From: DATEPR01 sp036491115
GTDB lineage: Bacteria > Actinomycetota > Actinomycetes > Mycobacteriales > Pseudonocardiaceae
Assembly: GCA_036491115.1 (NCBI GenBank)
Contig: DASXCQ010000056.1
Coordinates: forward strand, 19,278 to 83,277
Length of the DNA: 64,000 nucleotides
Reading direction: 5' to 3'
In this document: positions 33,193 to 41,941 of the stretch, piece by piece
How the letters are laid out: each line of letters starts with the position of its first letter
How positions within the stretch are numbered: position 1 is the stretch's first letter
Made by a program: the position numbers and the translations under genes
The notes under the pieces: generated by a model
Seen by the model: the letters and a program-made list of their open reading frames with translations, nothing else
What the model was told of the DNA's origin: nothing
The model's database searches: none

Positions 33193-33675
33193 TCAGCCGC
33201 GCGGCTTCGCCGTGTCCGCCAGCGTCGCCCATTTCCGGTCCGCCGCCGACCATCCCGCGTCGGCGTGCAGCACCGCGATGCCGCACGTCTTCAGACCGAT
33301 CCGTTTGCCGGTCAGCTCGGTGACCAGCTCGGAGAGTCCGGGGTTGTGGCCGATCACCAGTGCCGTGGTCGCGTCGGCGGGCAGCCGTCGCACGACCGTC
33401 AGCAGGTCGCGGACCGTGGCCGAGTAGATCAGCGGTTCGGCGTGGAGTGCAGGCGTGCCACCGAGTTCCGGTCGCAGGATCTGCCACGTCTGGAGCGTGC
33501 GCAGCGCCGGTGAGCAGGACACGGCGGTGATCGGTGGCACGTGCTCGCACAGCCACCGGCCGGCCGCCGACGCGTCCCTGCGGCCGCGCGGGGCCAGTGG
33601 GCGGTCGGCGTCGTCGACACCGTCCTGCCAGTCGGACTTGGCGTGCCGCAACAGAACCAGCGTCCGCTCGGTCAT
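33193..33675 (-). CDS. SixA-type histidine phosphatase
   Basis: 160 aa phosphoglycerate-mutase-fold phosphatase. The catalytic RHA motif is LVLLRHAKSDW, and the second His is in LVIGHNPGLSELV. ATG 33675 starts inside the GH13 stop (ATGA). The target (phosphohistidine or a small phosphate ester) is unknown. Confidence 0.9.
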   Translation of the reverse strand: MTERTLVLLRHAKSDWQDGVDDADRPLAPRGRRDASAAGRWLCEHVPPITAVSCSPALRTLQTWQILRPELGGTPALHAEPLIYSATVRDLLTVVRRLPADATTALVIGHNPGLSELVTELTGKRIGLKTCGIAVLHADAGWSAADRKWATLADTAKPRG

Positions 33676-35240
33676 AGCACCACGCCCTCGTCGGCTCGCA
33701 GGGTCAGCACCGGTCCGACTCGCGCACCCACCCGGTCGGCATGGGTGCCCACGCGCACCACACCGTCGGCCGCGAGAGAGCACGGCTCGCTGGTCAGGTT
33801 GAGCGCGACGAGCACGTGGTCCCTTCGGTAGGCCAACACGCCGTCCTGAGCGCGCACCGGGACGTAGGCACCGGAGGTCAGGGCCGGTTCGGTTCGGCGC
33901 AGCGCGATCAGTGACCGGTACAAGGTGAGCATGGAGTTCGGATCACCGTCCTGTGTCTCGACGTTCACCGTCCGTTCGGATTCGGGTACTGGGAGCCAGG
34001 GTGCCACGTCGGGAGCGCAGAAGCCGCAATGCGTTTGAGGTGTCCACCGCATGGGAGCCCGTTCCGGGTCGCGCCCGACGCCGATGCCGGGCACCAGCGT
34101 GGCGAACGGGTCCTGCTCGTCGGCCACCGGCACGTCGGTCATGCCGATCTCGTCGCCGTAGTACACGATCGGCGTGCCGCGCAGGGTGAGCAGCAGCATC
34201 GCCGCGACTCTGGCCTGCGCCGGGCCGAGTCTGGTGGCCACCCGTGACCGGTCGTGGTTGCCCAGCACCCAGTTGGGCCAGGCGCCTGCCGGCAACGCGG
34301 CTTCGTAGCGGTCGATCAGTGCGCCGATGTCTTCGGCGGTGTGTGGGGTGGAGATGAGGTGCATGTTCGATGGCAGGTGCACACCGTTGCCGTCGCGGCC
34401 GTAGTAGTGCGCCAACCGTTCGACCGGCAGGTACATCTCGGCCAGCAGCACGCCGTCCGGGCGTCGTTCGTCCAGCACCGCGCGCATGCCGGTCAGCACG
34501 TCGAGCACTTCGGGCTGGTCGGTGGTGTGGATCGGTAGCAGCGAGTCGTAGGGCGGCAGGCCGGGGTGGTAGTCGGGGTTGAGCGGGTTGTCGCGCAGCG
34601 CGGCGTCCTTGATCAGTTGACGGGACGCGTCGACCCGGAATCCGTCGACACCTCGGTCCAGCCAGCACCGCATGACGTCGTGTTGTGCGCCGCGGACGTC
34701 CGGGTTGCGCCAGTTCAGGTCGGGTTGTGCGCCGAGATAGGCGTGGTAGTAGTACTGGCCGGTCGCCGGGTCGAGCGTCCAGGCCGGGCCGCCGAAGACC
34801 GAGAGCCAGTTGTTCGGCGGGCCGCCGTCCGGTGCCGGGTCGGCCCACAGGTACCAGTCGCGGCGCGGATCGTCCCTGCTCGACCGGGATTCGGTGAACC
34901 AGGGGTGTTGATCCGAGGTGTGGTTGGGCACGAAGTCGACGAGCACCCGGATGCCGTGGAAGTGGGCCGCGGCGATGAGCCGTTCGGCGTGCGTGGCGTC
35001 ACCGAACAGCGGGTCGACGCTGGTGTGGTCGGTGATGTCGTAGCCGAAGTCGACCATCGGCGAGGGATAGAACGGCGACACCCAGATGGCGTCGACGCCC
35101 ACTTCGGCCAGGTGGTCGAGGTGGGCCGAGATCCCCGCCAGGTCGCCGACGCCGTCACCGTCGCAGTCGCCGTACGAGCGGGGATAGATCTGGTAGACGA
35201 CGGCGGACTGCCACCACGGTTGATCGGCCACGCCGGCCAC
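33672..35240 (-). CDS. GH13 alpha-glucosidase / alpha-amylase family
   Basis: 522 aa cytoplasmic TIM-barrel enzyme that hydrolyses (or transfers) alpha-glucosidic bonds in maltose- or isomaltose-type sugars. The N-terminus WWQSAVVYQIYPRSYGD and region I DFVPNHTSD are typical. The nucleophile Asp is in GFRVDASRQL, the acid/base Glu in LLAEMYLPV, and the third Asp in LGNHDRSRVA. The length fits oligo-1,6-glucosidase/alpha-glucosidase. GTG 35240 or GTG 35231 could start. Overlaps the SixA gene by 4 bp. Confidence 0.92.
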   Translation of the reverse strand: MAGVADQPWWQSAVVYQIYPRSYGDCDGDGVGDLAGISAHLDHLAEVGVDAIWVSPFYPSPMVDFGYDITDHTSVDPLFGDATHAERLIAAAHFHGIRVLVDFVPNHTSDQHPWFTESRSSRDDPRRDWYLWADPAPDGGPPNNWLSVFGGPAWTLDPATGQYYYHAYLGAQPDLNWRNPDVRGAQHDVMRCWLDRGVDGFRVDASRQLIKDAALRDNPLNPDYHPGLPPYDSLLPIHTTDQPEVLDVLTGMRAVLDERRPDGVLLAEMYLPVERLAHYYGRDGNGVHLPSNMHLISTPHTAEDIGALIDRYEAALPAGAWPNWVLGNHDRSRVATRLGPAQARVAAMLLLTLRGTPIVYYGDEIGMTDVPVADEQDPFATLVPGIGVGRDPERAPMRWTPQTHCGFCAPDVAPWLPVPESERTVNVETQDGDPNSMLTLYRSLIALRRTEPALTSGAYVPVRAQDGVLAYRRDHVLVALNLTSEPCSLAADGVVRVGTHADRVGARVGPVLTLRADEGVVL

Positions 35241-35384
35241 GGTACGGGGTCGGACCGCGGAGGACCTGCTTCAGCAACGGCTGCGGGGAGTTGCCGGCCT
35301 GCCCCGCAGCCGGTGCCGCGCCGGTCGACGCGCAGCCCGTCGACCCGTACCGCACCGGCGAGGACGCCAGCGGGGCGAACAGGA

Positions 35385-35729
35385 TTACATCCGATGTGGA
35401 CGGTGTGCACGGCTGGTCGCCGGGAACACGGTGCGAAGTGTCCAGGCGCCATCGTTGTCCCGCAAGGTGTGCGGCCCGGTGGGGTCGGCTGCCCGCGTCA
35501 ACGCGGGCCGGTCGGCGAAAGTTACGCCACCGGAGCGCCGTGAACGGGCCGCGTCGATGTCGACGACGACGCGCTCGGCGTCCCGGTCGGTGATCGTGCT
35601 GCTGCCGTCCAGCGAGCGCCGCCCGTCCCGCTGGCGGACGTGGTTGCGTTGGAGTGCCATGACGATCAGTCCGATGATGATCACTAGTGTGACGATCGCT
35701 CCCATGACAGTGATTGTGCGAGCGTTCAT
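35385..35729 (-). CDS. small membrane protein of unknown function
   Basis: 114 aa. One N-terminal transmembrane helix (ITVMGAIVTLVIIIGLIVMA, about 6-25) is followed by a basic patch (QRNHVRQRDGRRS) and a soluble tail that ends in Arg/His. I do not recognise the family. It is divergent from the GlxA-type regulator (62 bp) and 144 bp upstream of the GH13 gene on the same strand. Confidence 0.55.
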   Translation of the reverse strand: MNARTITVMGAIVTLVIIIGLIVMALQRNHVRQRDGRRSLDGSSTITDRDAERVVVDIDAARSRRSGGVTFADRPALTRAADPTGPHTLRDNDGAWTLRTVFPATSRAHRPHRM

Positions 35730-35791
35730 ATCCCGCCAACAGTGGCAGCTCTGACATTGTTCGAAAAGATCCTGCCAGCTACAGTGAGTCC

Positions 35792-36787
35792 ATGCTCAAG
35801 ACCGTCGCGGTCGTGCTCATCGACGAGTTCGCGCCGTTCGAGTTCGGCGTGTTGTGCGAGGTGTTCGCCATCGACCGGACCGAGGACGGCGTGCCGCCCA
35901 TCGAGTTCCGGGTGTGCGCTGTGCGGCCCGGGGTGCCGCTGCGCACCTCGATCGGCGTCACCATGACACCCGAACTCGGCCTGGACGCCCTGGCCGGCGC
36001 CGACCTGGTGGCGTTCCCCGCCTACAACATCCGCGACAACTACCCCGAGTCCGTGCTTGACGCGGTGCGGAAGGCGGCGGCCGACGGCAGCACGCTGCTG
36101 TCGGTGTGCAGCGGCGCGTTCCTGCTGGGCGCGACCGGCCTGCTGGACGGCCGCCGGTGCACCACCCACTGGCACAACGTCGACGAGTTCGCCCGGCGCT
36201 TCCCCGCCGCCCGGCTGGACCCCGACGTGCTGTTCGTGGACGACGGCAACATCGTGACCAGCGCCGGCACCGCCGCCGGCATCGACGCCTGCCTGCACGT
36301 CGTCCGGCGCGAACTGGGCACCGCCCCGGCCAACGCGATCGCCCGGCGCATGGTGGTGCCCCCACAGCGGGACGGTGGCCAGCGACAGTACGTCGAACTG
36401 CCCATCCCGGAGTGCACCGCGGACAGCCTGCAACCGATCCTGGCCTGGATGGTGCAACATCTGCGGGACGACCACACCGTCGCCGCGCTGGCCAGGCAGG
36501 CCAACCTGTCCGAACGCACGTTCGCCCGGCGGTTCGTCGCCGAGACCGGTACCACGCCGCACCGCTGGCTGACCATGCAGCGCGTGCTGCACGCCCGCCA
36601 ACTGCTCGAGGAGACCCAGCTGGGCATCGACGACATCGCGCAGTCGGCGGGTTTCGGCACCGCCGCGCTGCTCCGCCACCACTTCCACCGGATCGTCGGC
36701 GTCTCGCCGCACGACTACCGGCGGACGTTCGCGCACCGGCCGGCAGCCGTCGCCGGCGCACTGACCACCGGAAAGGCGATGTCGTGA
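35792..36787 (+). CDS. GlxA family regulator (DJ-1/PfpI + AraC HTH)
   Basis: 331 aa. An N-terminal amidase-like DJ-1/PfpI domain (VVLIDEFAPFEFGVLCEVF; nucleophile-elbow LLSVCSGAFLL with Cys) is fused to a C-terminal AraC double HTH (TVAALARQANLSERTFARRF and IDDIAQSAGFGTAALLRHHF). ATG 35792 (MLKTVAVVL) is the conserved start. It overlaps idi by 4 bp (GTGA), so regulator and isomerase are one transcript. Confidence 0.92.
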   Translation: MLKTVAVVLIDEFAPFEFGVLCEVFAIDRTEDGVPPIEFRVCAVRPGVPLRTSIGVTMTPELGLDALAGADLVAFPAYNIRDNYPESVLDAVRKAAADGSTLLSVCSGAFLLGATGLLDGRRCTTHWHNVDEFARRFPAARLDPDVLFVDDGNIVTSAGTAAGIDACLHVVRRELGTAPANAIARRMVVPPQRDGGQRQYVELPIPECTADSLQPILAWMVQHLRDDHTVAALARQANLSERTFARRFVAETGTTPHRWLTMQRVLHARQLLEETQLGIDDIAQSAGFGTAALLRHHFHRIVGVSPHDYRRTFAHRPAAVAGALTTGKAMS

Positions 36788-37365
36788 CCGAGCAGGTCGT
36801 GCTGCTGGACGAATCCGGCAATTCCGTCGGCGTGGCCGACAAGGCCACCGTGCACCACGCCGACACGCCCCTGCACCTGGCCTTCTCGTGCTACCTGTTC
36901 GACGACGCCGGGCGACTCCTGCTGTCCCAGCGGGCGCTGGAGAAGAAGACCTGGCCGGGGGTGTGGACGAACAGCTGCTGCGGCCACCCCGGTCCCGGCG
37001 AGTCGGTGGTGGACAGCGTCGCGCGGCGGCTGAAGGACGAACTCGGTGTGCGGGCGAAGCGGATCGACCTGATGCTGCCTCGGTTCCGCTACCGCGCGAT
37101 GATGGATGACGGCGTGGTGGAACACGAGATGTGCCCGGTGTTCCGGGCGTTCACCGACGACGAGCCGGCGCCCAACCCGGCCGAGGTGGCGGCTGTGCGG
37201 TGGACGCCGTGGACCCGGCTGGTGGCCCAGGTCAGCACGGCCCAGTTCAGCGTGTCGCCGTGGTGCCGGATGCAGATGGCCGAACTGATCACCCTCGGGC
37301 CGAACCCGAGCAACTGGCCGATCGCGGACGTCGCCGACCTGCCGCCAGCCGCCCGACCCTGCTGA
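36784..37365 (+). CDS. idi: isopentenyl-diphosphate delta-isomerase, type I
   Basis: 193 aa Nudix-fold enzyme interconverting IPP and DMAPP for isoprenoid synthesis. The catalytic Cys is in WTNSCCGHP (about residue 65), the catalytic Glu in GVVEHEMCPVF (about 115), and the metal-binding His in VHHADTPLHLAF and CGHP. GTG 36784 sits in the glxA-type stop. It stands alone, without mevalonate or MEP genes around it. Confidence 0.93.
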   Translation: MTEQVVLLDESGNSVGVADKATVHHADTPLHLAFSCYLFDDAGRLLLSQRALEKKTWPGVWTNSCCGHPGPGESVVDSVARRLKDELGVRAKRIDLMLPRFRYRAMMDDGVVEHEMCPVFRAFTDDEPAPNPAEVAAVRWTPWTRLVAQVSTAQFSVSPWCRMQMAELITLGPNPSNWPIADVADLPPAARPC

Positions 37366-37927
37366 CACGACCGCCCGGCCTGCCGACTCCCGACCCTGTT
37401 GCCACCGCTCGCCTTGCTAGCACCGCTAGCCTCTCGATCACTGCTCGGCGTACTGCCGCCGCCGCACATCTAACCGACACGGCCGCCCGACCCTACCGAC
37501 TCCCGACTCTGCTACCACCGCTCGCCTTTCTAGCATCGCTAGCCTCACGAGCACCGCTCGCCCTGCCACCGGCCGCACCCCCAACCAACACCACCGCCCA
37601 GTTTTTGGCGATCCCCCGACGCTGCCACCACTCGCCCAACTAGCAACGCTCGCCTTACGAGCACCGCTCGCCCTGCTGCCACCGGCCGCACCCCCAGCCG
37701 ACACGGCCGCCCGGCCTGCCCCGGCCCGGCCGTCGCTCGACTTGCTAGCACTGCTCGACTGCGACCGCCCGCCCGGCCTGCCAGCGCCGCTCGCCCCGCG
37801 ACCCGCTCGTCTTGCTAGCACTGCTCGCCTCCCGAGCACCGCTCGGCCTGCTACCGCATCCGCTCGGCCTGCCGACGCAGTGAGGGCGGCGGGGTGCGCC
37901 CGCCGCCCTCATCGTCGATACCGCCGT
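37366..37927. repeat. degenerate tandem repeat tract, ~110-bp unit
   Basis: Five degenerate copies share the core CTCGCCTTGCTAGCACCGCT: CTAGCA occurs at 37417, 37530, 37640, 37745 and 37815 (steps 113, 110, 105, 70). Most units also contain CGAGC-ACC-GCTCG, a 5-6 bp stem with a 3-base loop (for example 37550-37562), and Pro/Ala-rich reading in every frame. No frame looks like a real protein. It lies between idi and the small minus-strand ORF. A source of structured RNA, a decayed repeat family or a recombination remnant are all possible. Confidence 0.6.
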
Positions 37928-38089
37928 CTACCTGCTGTTCTGCGCCGCGTCGCCCGGCTCGTCCGGTGCCGCGTGGTCCGGCACGCCCGGAGTCGGGTCG
38001 CGGTCCAGGTCGATCAGCGGGTCGCGGGCAGCGCCGTCCGGTGCCGCGTGCCTCGGTGCTCCCCCGGCGGCGTGTTTCGGCTCGGTCAC
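37928..38089 (-). CDS. small disordered hypothetical protein (53 aa)
   Basis: GTG 38089 is preceded by AAGGAGGGG at a good distance, the main reason to call it. The product is charged and Pro/Ala/Asp-rich (MTEPKHAAGGAPRHAAPD...), without membrane segment, so probably unstructured. I know no family. Divergent from the xdhC-like gene, 65 bp apart. Confidence 0.4.
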   Translation of the reverse strand: MTEPKHAAGGAPRHAAPDGAARDPLIDLDRDPTPGVPDHAAPDEPGDAAQNSR

Positions 38090-38154
38090 GTCACCCCTCC
38101 TTCCTTGCACGTGTGTGCGTGGGGAGACATTGTGCCCGGTGCGATGATGGGCCG

Positions 38155-38673
38155 ATGGTGGAGCCTGTTGTTGACGCCGACGCCGTCGCCCACGGGACGG
38201 CCGCCGCGCCTGCCACGACCCGGTCGCTGGTGGCGATCTTCGCCTCGCCGGTCGCCGAGTACCTGTTGCGGTACGGGCGGGACGTCGGCTTCCGGCCGGT
38301 ACTCGTCGAGCCCGACCGGGCGCGGGCCCGCACCGTCGAGGGGATCGAGGTCGTGACGAGCATGGCCGACGCGAAGTCCGACGAGGACACCGACGTGGTC
38401 ATGACCGACCACCACCGCGACGAGCTCGGCCAACTCCTGTGCGATGCGCTCGGCGTGCCCACCCGCTGGATCGGGCTGATGGGCAACCCCCGCCACCCCG
38501 GACCGCACCTGGACGCACTGGCCGCGCTGGGCGTGCCGCATGCCGAGATCGACCGGATCCACCGGCCGATCGGGCTCAACATCGGGTCCCGCAGGCCGGC
38601 CGAGATCGCCATCTCGACGCTGGCCGGCCTGCTCGCCGACCGGAACGACCGGCCGGGCGGCTTCGACTTCTGA
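38155..38673 (+). CDS. XdhC C-terminal domain protein
   Basis: 172 aa. Only the Rossmann half of XdhC is present: LVAIFASPVAEYLLRYGRD, then IGLMGNPRHPGPHLDALAAL, IDRIHRPIGLNIGSRRPAEI and AGLLADRNDRPGGF. Full XdhC proteins (about 300 aa) have an N-terminal molybdenum-cofactor region that is missing here. It may handle nucleotide or cofactor for a xanthine-dehydrogenase-like enzyme, but no molybdoenzyme gene is adjacent. Confidence 0.8.
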   Translation: MVEPVVDADAVAHGTAAAPATTRSLVAIFASPVAEYLLRYGRDVGFRPVLVEPDRARARTVEGIEVVTSMADAKSDEDTDVVMTDHHRDELGQLLCDALGVPTRWIGLMGNPRHPGPHLDALAALGVPHAEIDRIHRPIGLNIGSRRPAEIAISTLAGLLADRNDRPGGFDF

Positions 38674-38676
38674 CCG

Positions 38677-40554
38677 CTACGCCGGCAGGTTCCACACCTG
38701 GTTGGCGCCACCGGTGCAGTCCCAGATCTGCAATGGCGTGCCGTCGGCGGAACTCGGTCCGGTCGCGTCAAGGCAGCGCCCGGACGCCGGGTTGACCAGT
38801 TGGTTGGCCGCTGTGTGTTGCCATTGCTGCGCACTTGTGCCGTTGCAGTCGAACAACTCGACCTTCGTTCCGTTCACCGTGCCCGCCGCGGTTACGTCCA
38901 TGCACTTTCCGAGAGCCTGGAGTGTGCCGTTCGGAGCGACCGTCCACTGCTGGGCGGAGGTGCCGTTGCACGTGAACAACTGGACCGGTGTGCCATTCGC
39001 CGGGCTGGCGCCCGCTACGTCGACACACTTGCCGCCGAAGCCGGTGACCTGGCCGGTGTGCGTGGCAGCGGCGCCCTGCACGCCGCTCCAGGTGAAGGTG
39101 GCCGACGTCGCGGCGGGCAGTGAGTAGGTGAACGACTCGTTGCCCCAGTTGACCACCAGCGGCTGCGCGGTGGCGGTGCCGTTGTACGCGACGAGTGCCT
39201 TGGAGCCATCCGGGTTGCGCCATGCCACGTTGGGGATCGTCGCGTTGGCGGTGGAGTCGATCCGCACCGCGCCCGGCTTGACGAACTTGGTCAACTGGCC
39301 CATGTCGTAGTACTCGACGGTGAAGTCGACCTGCCCGCTCCTGGCGTCTCCGTTGTGGACGGTGATCAGGCCCTGGCAGGTGCCGCAACCGCCGTTGTGC
39401 GGACCCATCGTCTGGTCGACGGCGAGGCTCCACTTGACCACACTCTGACCCCAGTTCCGGGTGTAGTCGATGATGTTGTTCATGTCCTCGTTCTGCTGGT
39501 TGGCGATCCAGGTGCCGCCCGAGTGCTCGGTGTCGAACGTGCCGATGTTCGGGAACTGGTTGTGCACCGTGGTCTGCTCGGCCGCGCTGCCCTCGTCGTA
39601 GCCGTGCCACGCGACACCGCCGAACAGCGGGTCGTTGCGTACGGTGGCGTCGTTGACGTCCTGGGCGCCGAAGTCCGCGTAGTTGCTCCAGTTCCAGTCC
39701 AGCGCCAGCACCTTCGTGCTCAGGCCGGCCGAGTGCAGAGCCGGGAGTAGATCGGTGCCGGTGAAGAAGTCCAGGCCGTTGCCGTTCCACTCCATCGTCG
39801 GGTAGTTCGCGCCCGCGCAGCAGCCGGGTTCGTTCTGCGGTGACACGTAGTCCACGTGCACGCCCTGCGCCTGGTACGCCTGGATGGTCTTCACGAAGTA
39901 CTGGGCGAACGAGCCGTAGAACTGGGACTGCAGGAAGCCCTGGTCGGTGAAGTTGTCGTTGTCCTTCATCCAGGCCGGAGCGCTCCAGGGCGACATCATC
40001 AACTTGAGGTTCGGGTTGAGCGTCTCCGCCTGTTTGGTCAGCGGCAGGATGTCGGTCTGGTCGTGCGCGACGGTGAAGTCGGCCAGGCTCGGGTCGGTCT
40101 GCCCGGCCGGCCGGTCGTCGTAGGAGTAGTTGCCCCTGGCCAGGTCGGACGCGCCCATCGGGTTGCGCAGGAAGTCCAGGCCGATGCCGTTGACCGGGTC
40201 GAACAGCTTGGTCATCGTGTCGTTGCGGGTGGCCGCCGACAGGGCGCCACTGCTGCCCAGCAGGAAGGCCGCCGTGTCGGTCATCGACGCGCCCGCGCCG
40301 ACGAACTGCTGGAAGTGGGTGTTCTCGTTGACGGTGACGTTCTGGCCGCCAGCGGCGTTGCCGGCGTTGAACGTGATCGGCGCCTGCTGTTGCAGACCCC
40401 TGGTCACGTTGCGGCCCGCCGCGTCATTGGTGCTGGTGAGCCAGATGTTCACTGTCTCCCCCGCCGCGTGTGCCGCCGTGGGAACCACGACGCCCGCGAC
40501 GAGGGCGAGCAGGCCGAGAGTGGGGGCGATGCCGTACCGGACGAACTTCCGCAC
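38677..40554 (-). CDS. secreted GH30 glycoside hydrolase with ricin-type lectin domain
   Basis: 625 aa. A Sec signal peptide (PTLGLLALVAGVVVPTAAHA, cut near AHA-AG) leads to a GH30 barrel: acid/base Glu in VSPQNEPGCC, nucleophile Glu in TFDTEHSGG, and the flanking beta domain. The last 130 residues are a CBM13/ricin-B trefoil with three QxW repeats (SAQQWTV, SAQQWQH, NQVWNL). It should cut a beta-linked polysaccharide (beta-1,6-glucan, xylan or glucosylceramide are known GH30 targets). GTG 40554 has GGGAGG upstream. Divergent from the aminotransferase gene. Confidence 0.9.
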   Translation of the reverse strand: MRKFVRYGIAPTLGLLALVAGVVVPTAAHAAGETVNIWLTSTNDAAGRNVTRGLQQQAPITFNAGNAAGGQNVTVNENTHFQQFVGAGASMTDTAAFLLGSSGALSAATRNDTMTKLFDPVNGIGLDFLRNPMGASDLARGNYSYDDRPAGQTDPSLADFTVAHDQTDILPLTKQAETLNPNLKLMMSPWSAPAWMKDNDNFTDQGFLQSQFYGSFAQYFVKTIQAYQAQGVHVDYVSPQNEPGCCAGANYPTMEWNGNGLDFFTGTDLLPALHSAGLSTKVLALDWNWSNYADFGAQDVNDATVRNDPLFGGVAWHGYDEGSAAEQTTVHNQFPNIGTFDTEHSGGTWIANQQNEDMNNIIDYTRNWGQSVVKWSLAVDQTMGPHNGGCGTCQGLITVHNGDARSGQVDFTVEYYDMGQLTKFVKPGAVRIDSTANATIPNVAWRNPDGSKALVAYNGTATAQPLVVNWGNESFTYSLPAATSATFTWSGVQGAAATHTGQVTGFGGKCVDVAGASPANGTPVQLFTCNGTSAQQWTVAPNGTLQALGKCMDVTAAGTVNGTKVELFDCNGTSAQQWQHTAANQLVNPASGRCLDATGPSSADGTPLQIWDCTGGANQVWNLPA

Positions 40555-40592
40555 GTTGACCTCCCTGGGGCCGTTCCGCCCTTGATATCGCG

Positions 40593-40613
40593 CCTTGAAA
40601 TAAGTCGTCAAGG
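40593..40613. promoter_or_regulatory. palindrome in the GH30/aminotransferase promoter
   Basis: CCTTGA-AATAAGTCG-TCAAGG, perfect 6-9-6 inverted repeat. It lies in the 93-bp divergent gap, about 39 bp from the GH30 start and 35 bp from the aminotransferase start. A CCCTTGA copy of the left arm stands at 40579-40585. A regulator site is likely; its owner is unknown. Confidence 0.5.
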
Positions 40614-40647
40614 ATGGGGTGTTCACGGTTGCCGTTAGGGTTGACGC

Positions 40648-41856
40648 GTGTCGTACCCCATCGCGGAGGTCCGAGGCCATTTCCCCGCCCTGGCCGAGGG
40701 TGCCGCGCATTTCGACGGACCGGGCGGGTCCCAGACACCGGACGTGGTGGCCGACGCGGTCGCCGGCACGTTACGTGCCGCCGTGGCCAACCGGGGCCCG
40801 ATCACCACAGCGGAACGGCGGGCCGACGAGATCGTGGCTCGGTCCCGCGCGGCCATGGCCGACCTGCTGCACGTCGACCCGCACGGCGTCGTGTTCGGCC
40901 GGAGCATGACCCAGATCACCTACGACCTGGCCAGGACGCTGGCCAAGGGTTGGGGACCGGGCGACGAGGTCATCGTCACGCGACTGGACCACGACGCCAA
41001 CATCCGGCCATGGGTGCACGCCGCCGAGGCCGTCGGCGCCACCGTACGGTGGGCGCCCTTCGACCCGGCGACCGGCGAACTGGACGCCGCCGAGGTCACC
41101 GATCTGTTGACCGAACGGACCCGGCTGGTCGCCGCCACCGGCGCGTCCAACCTGTTGGGCACCCGGCCGGACGCGGTGGCCATCGCCGCGCGGGCGCACG
41201 CCGTCGGCGCGCTGGTCCACCTGGACGGCGTGCACCTCACCCCGCATGCCTCGGTCGACGTGCCCGCGCTCGGCGTGGACTTCTACGCGTGTTCGCCGTA
41301 CAAGTTCCTCGGACCGCACATAGGTGCGCTGGCCGCCGACCCGGCGCTGCTGGAGACACTGCACCCGGACAAGCTGCTGCCCGCCGACGACGACGTTCCC
41401 GAGCGGTTCGAACTGGGCACGCTGCCCTACGAGCTGCTCGCCGGAACCACGGCCGCCGTCGACTTCCTGGCCGGCATCATGCCCGGCGGCGATGACCGGC
41501 GGGCTCGGCTGGTCGCGTCAATGGCCGCTGTCGAGACACATGAGGCGGTGTTGCTGGAGCGGTTGGAGGACGGCCTGGCCGGGATCGACGGCGTCATCAG
41601 CCACGGTGAACGGGACCGGCACCGCACGCCGACCGCGCTGTTCTCGGTGGCGGGCCGGTCCAGTGACGCGGTGTACCGGGCCTTGGCCGATTTCGGGGTC
41701 AACGCGCCATCCGGCAGTTTCTACGCGCTGGAGTGCTCGCGGTGGCTCGGGCTGGGTGACGAGGGCGCCGTGCGAGCCGGCATCGCGCCGTACACGGATG
41801 AGTCTGATGTGGACCGACTGCTGGCCGGGGTGGCGAAGATCGCCCAGAGCGGCTGA
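40648..41856 (+). CDS. cysteine desulfurase-like class V aminotransferase
   Basis: 402 aa PLP enzyme of the cysteine-desulfurase-like (VC1184-type, TIGR01976) group. The start is VSYPIAEVRGHFPALAEG; PLP Lys is in YACSPYKFLGPHIG, Asp in VHLDGVHLTPH and the phosphate-binding part in GRSMTQITYDLA. True IscS/SufS active-site Cys is not visible in the C-terminal loop, so another C-S lyase or aminotransferase reaction is possible. GTG 40648. Confidence 0.85.
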   Translation: MSYPIAEVRGHFPALAEGAAHFDGPGGSQTPDVVADAVAGTLRAAVANRGPITTAERRADEIVARSRAAMADLLHVDPHGVVFGRSMTQITYDLARTLAKGWGPGDEVIVTRLDHDANIRPWVHAAEAVGATVRWAPFDPATGELDAAEVTDLLTERTRLVAATGASNLLGTRPDAVAIAARAHAVGALVHLDGVHLTPHASVDVPALGVDFYACSPYKFLGPHIGALAADPALLETLHPDKLLPADDDVPERFELGTLPYELLAGTTAAVDFLAGIMPGGDDRRARLVASMAAVETHEAVLLERLEDGLAGIDGVISHGERDRHRTPTALFSVAGRSSDAVYRALADFGVNAPSGSFYALECSRWLGLGDEGAVRAGIAPYTDESDVDRLLAGVAKIAQSG

Positions 41857-41920
41857 GGCCCGACACTGACCTCGGGTGGGCATGTCACCACCGGCCCGAG
41901 GCTCCGCTCCCTTCGTCACC

Positions 41921-41940
41921 TCACACGATGTATCGTGTGA
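41921..41940. promoter_or_regulatory. 9-2-9 palindrome directly before the 2H phosphoesterase ATG
   Basis: TCACACGAT-GT-ATCGTGTGA, arms perfect over nine bases, ending one base before ATG 41942. It leaves no room for a Shine-Dalgarno sequence, so the gene would be leaderless or the palindrome would form a hairpin at the very 5' end of the RNA. As DNA it would be a strong TetR/GntR-size operator. Confidence 0.6.
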
Positions 41941-41941
41941 C

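Noticed and set aside
33195..33206. AGCCGCGCGGCT palindrome at the end of the SixA gene
   Set aside because: Inside coding sequence with no loop; expected by chance in such GC-rich DNA.
37438..37839. 133-aa minus-strand frame in the repeat tract
   Set aside because: Arises from the repeated GC-rich units; low-complexity Ala/Arg/Gly with no start context.
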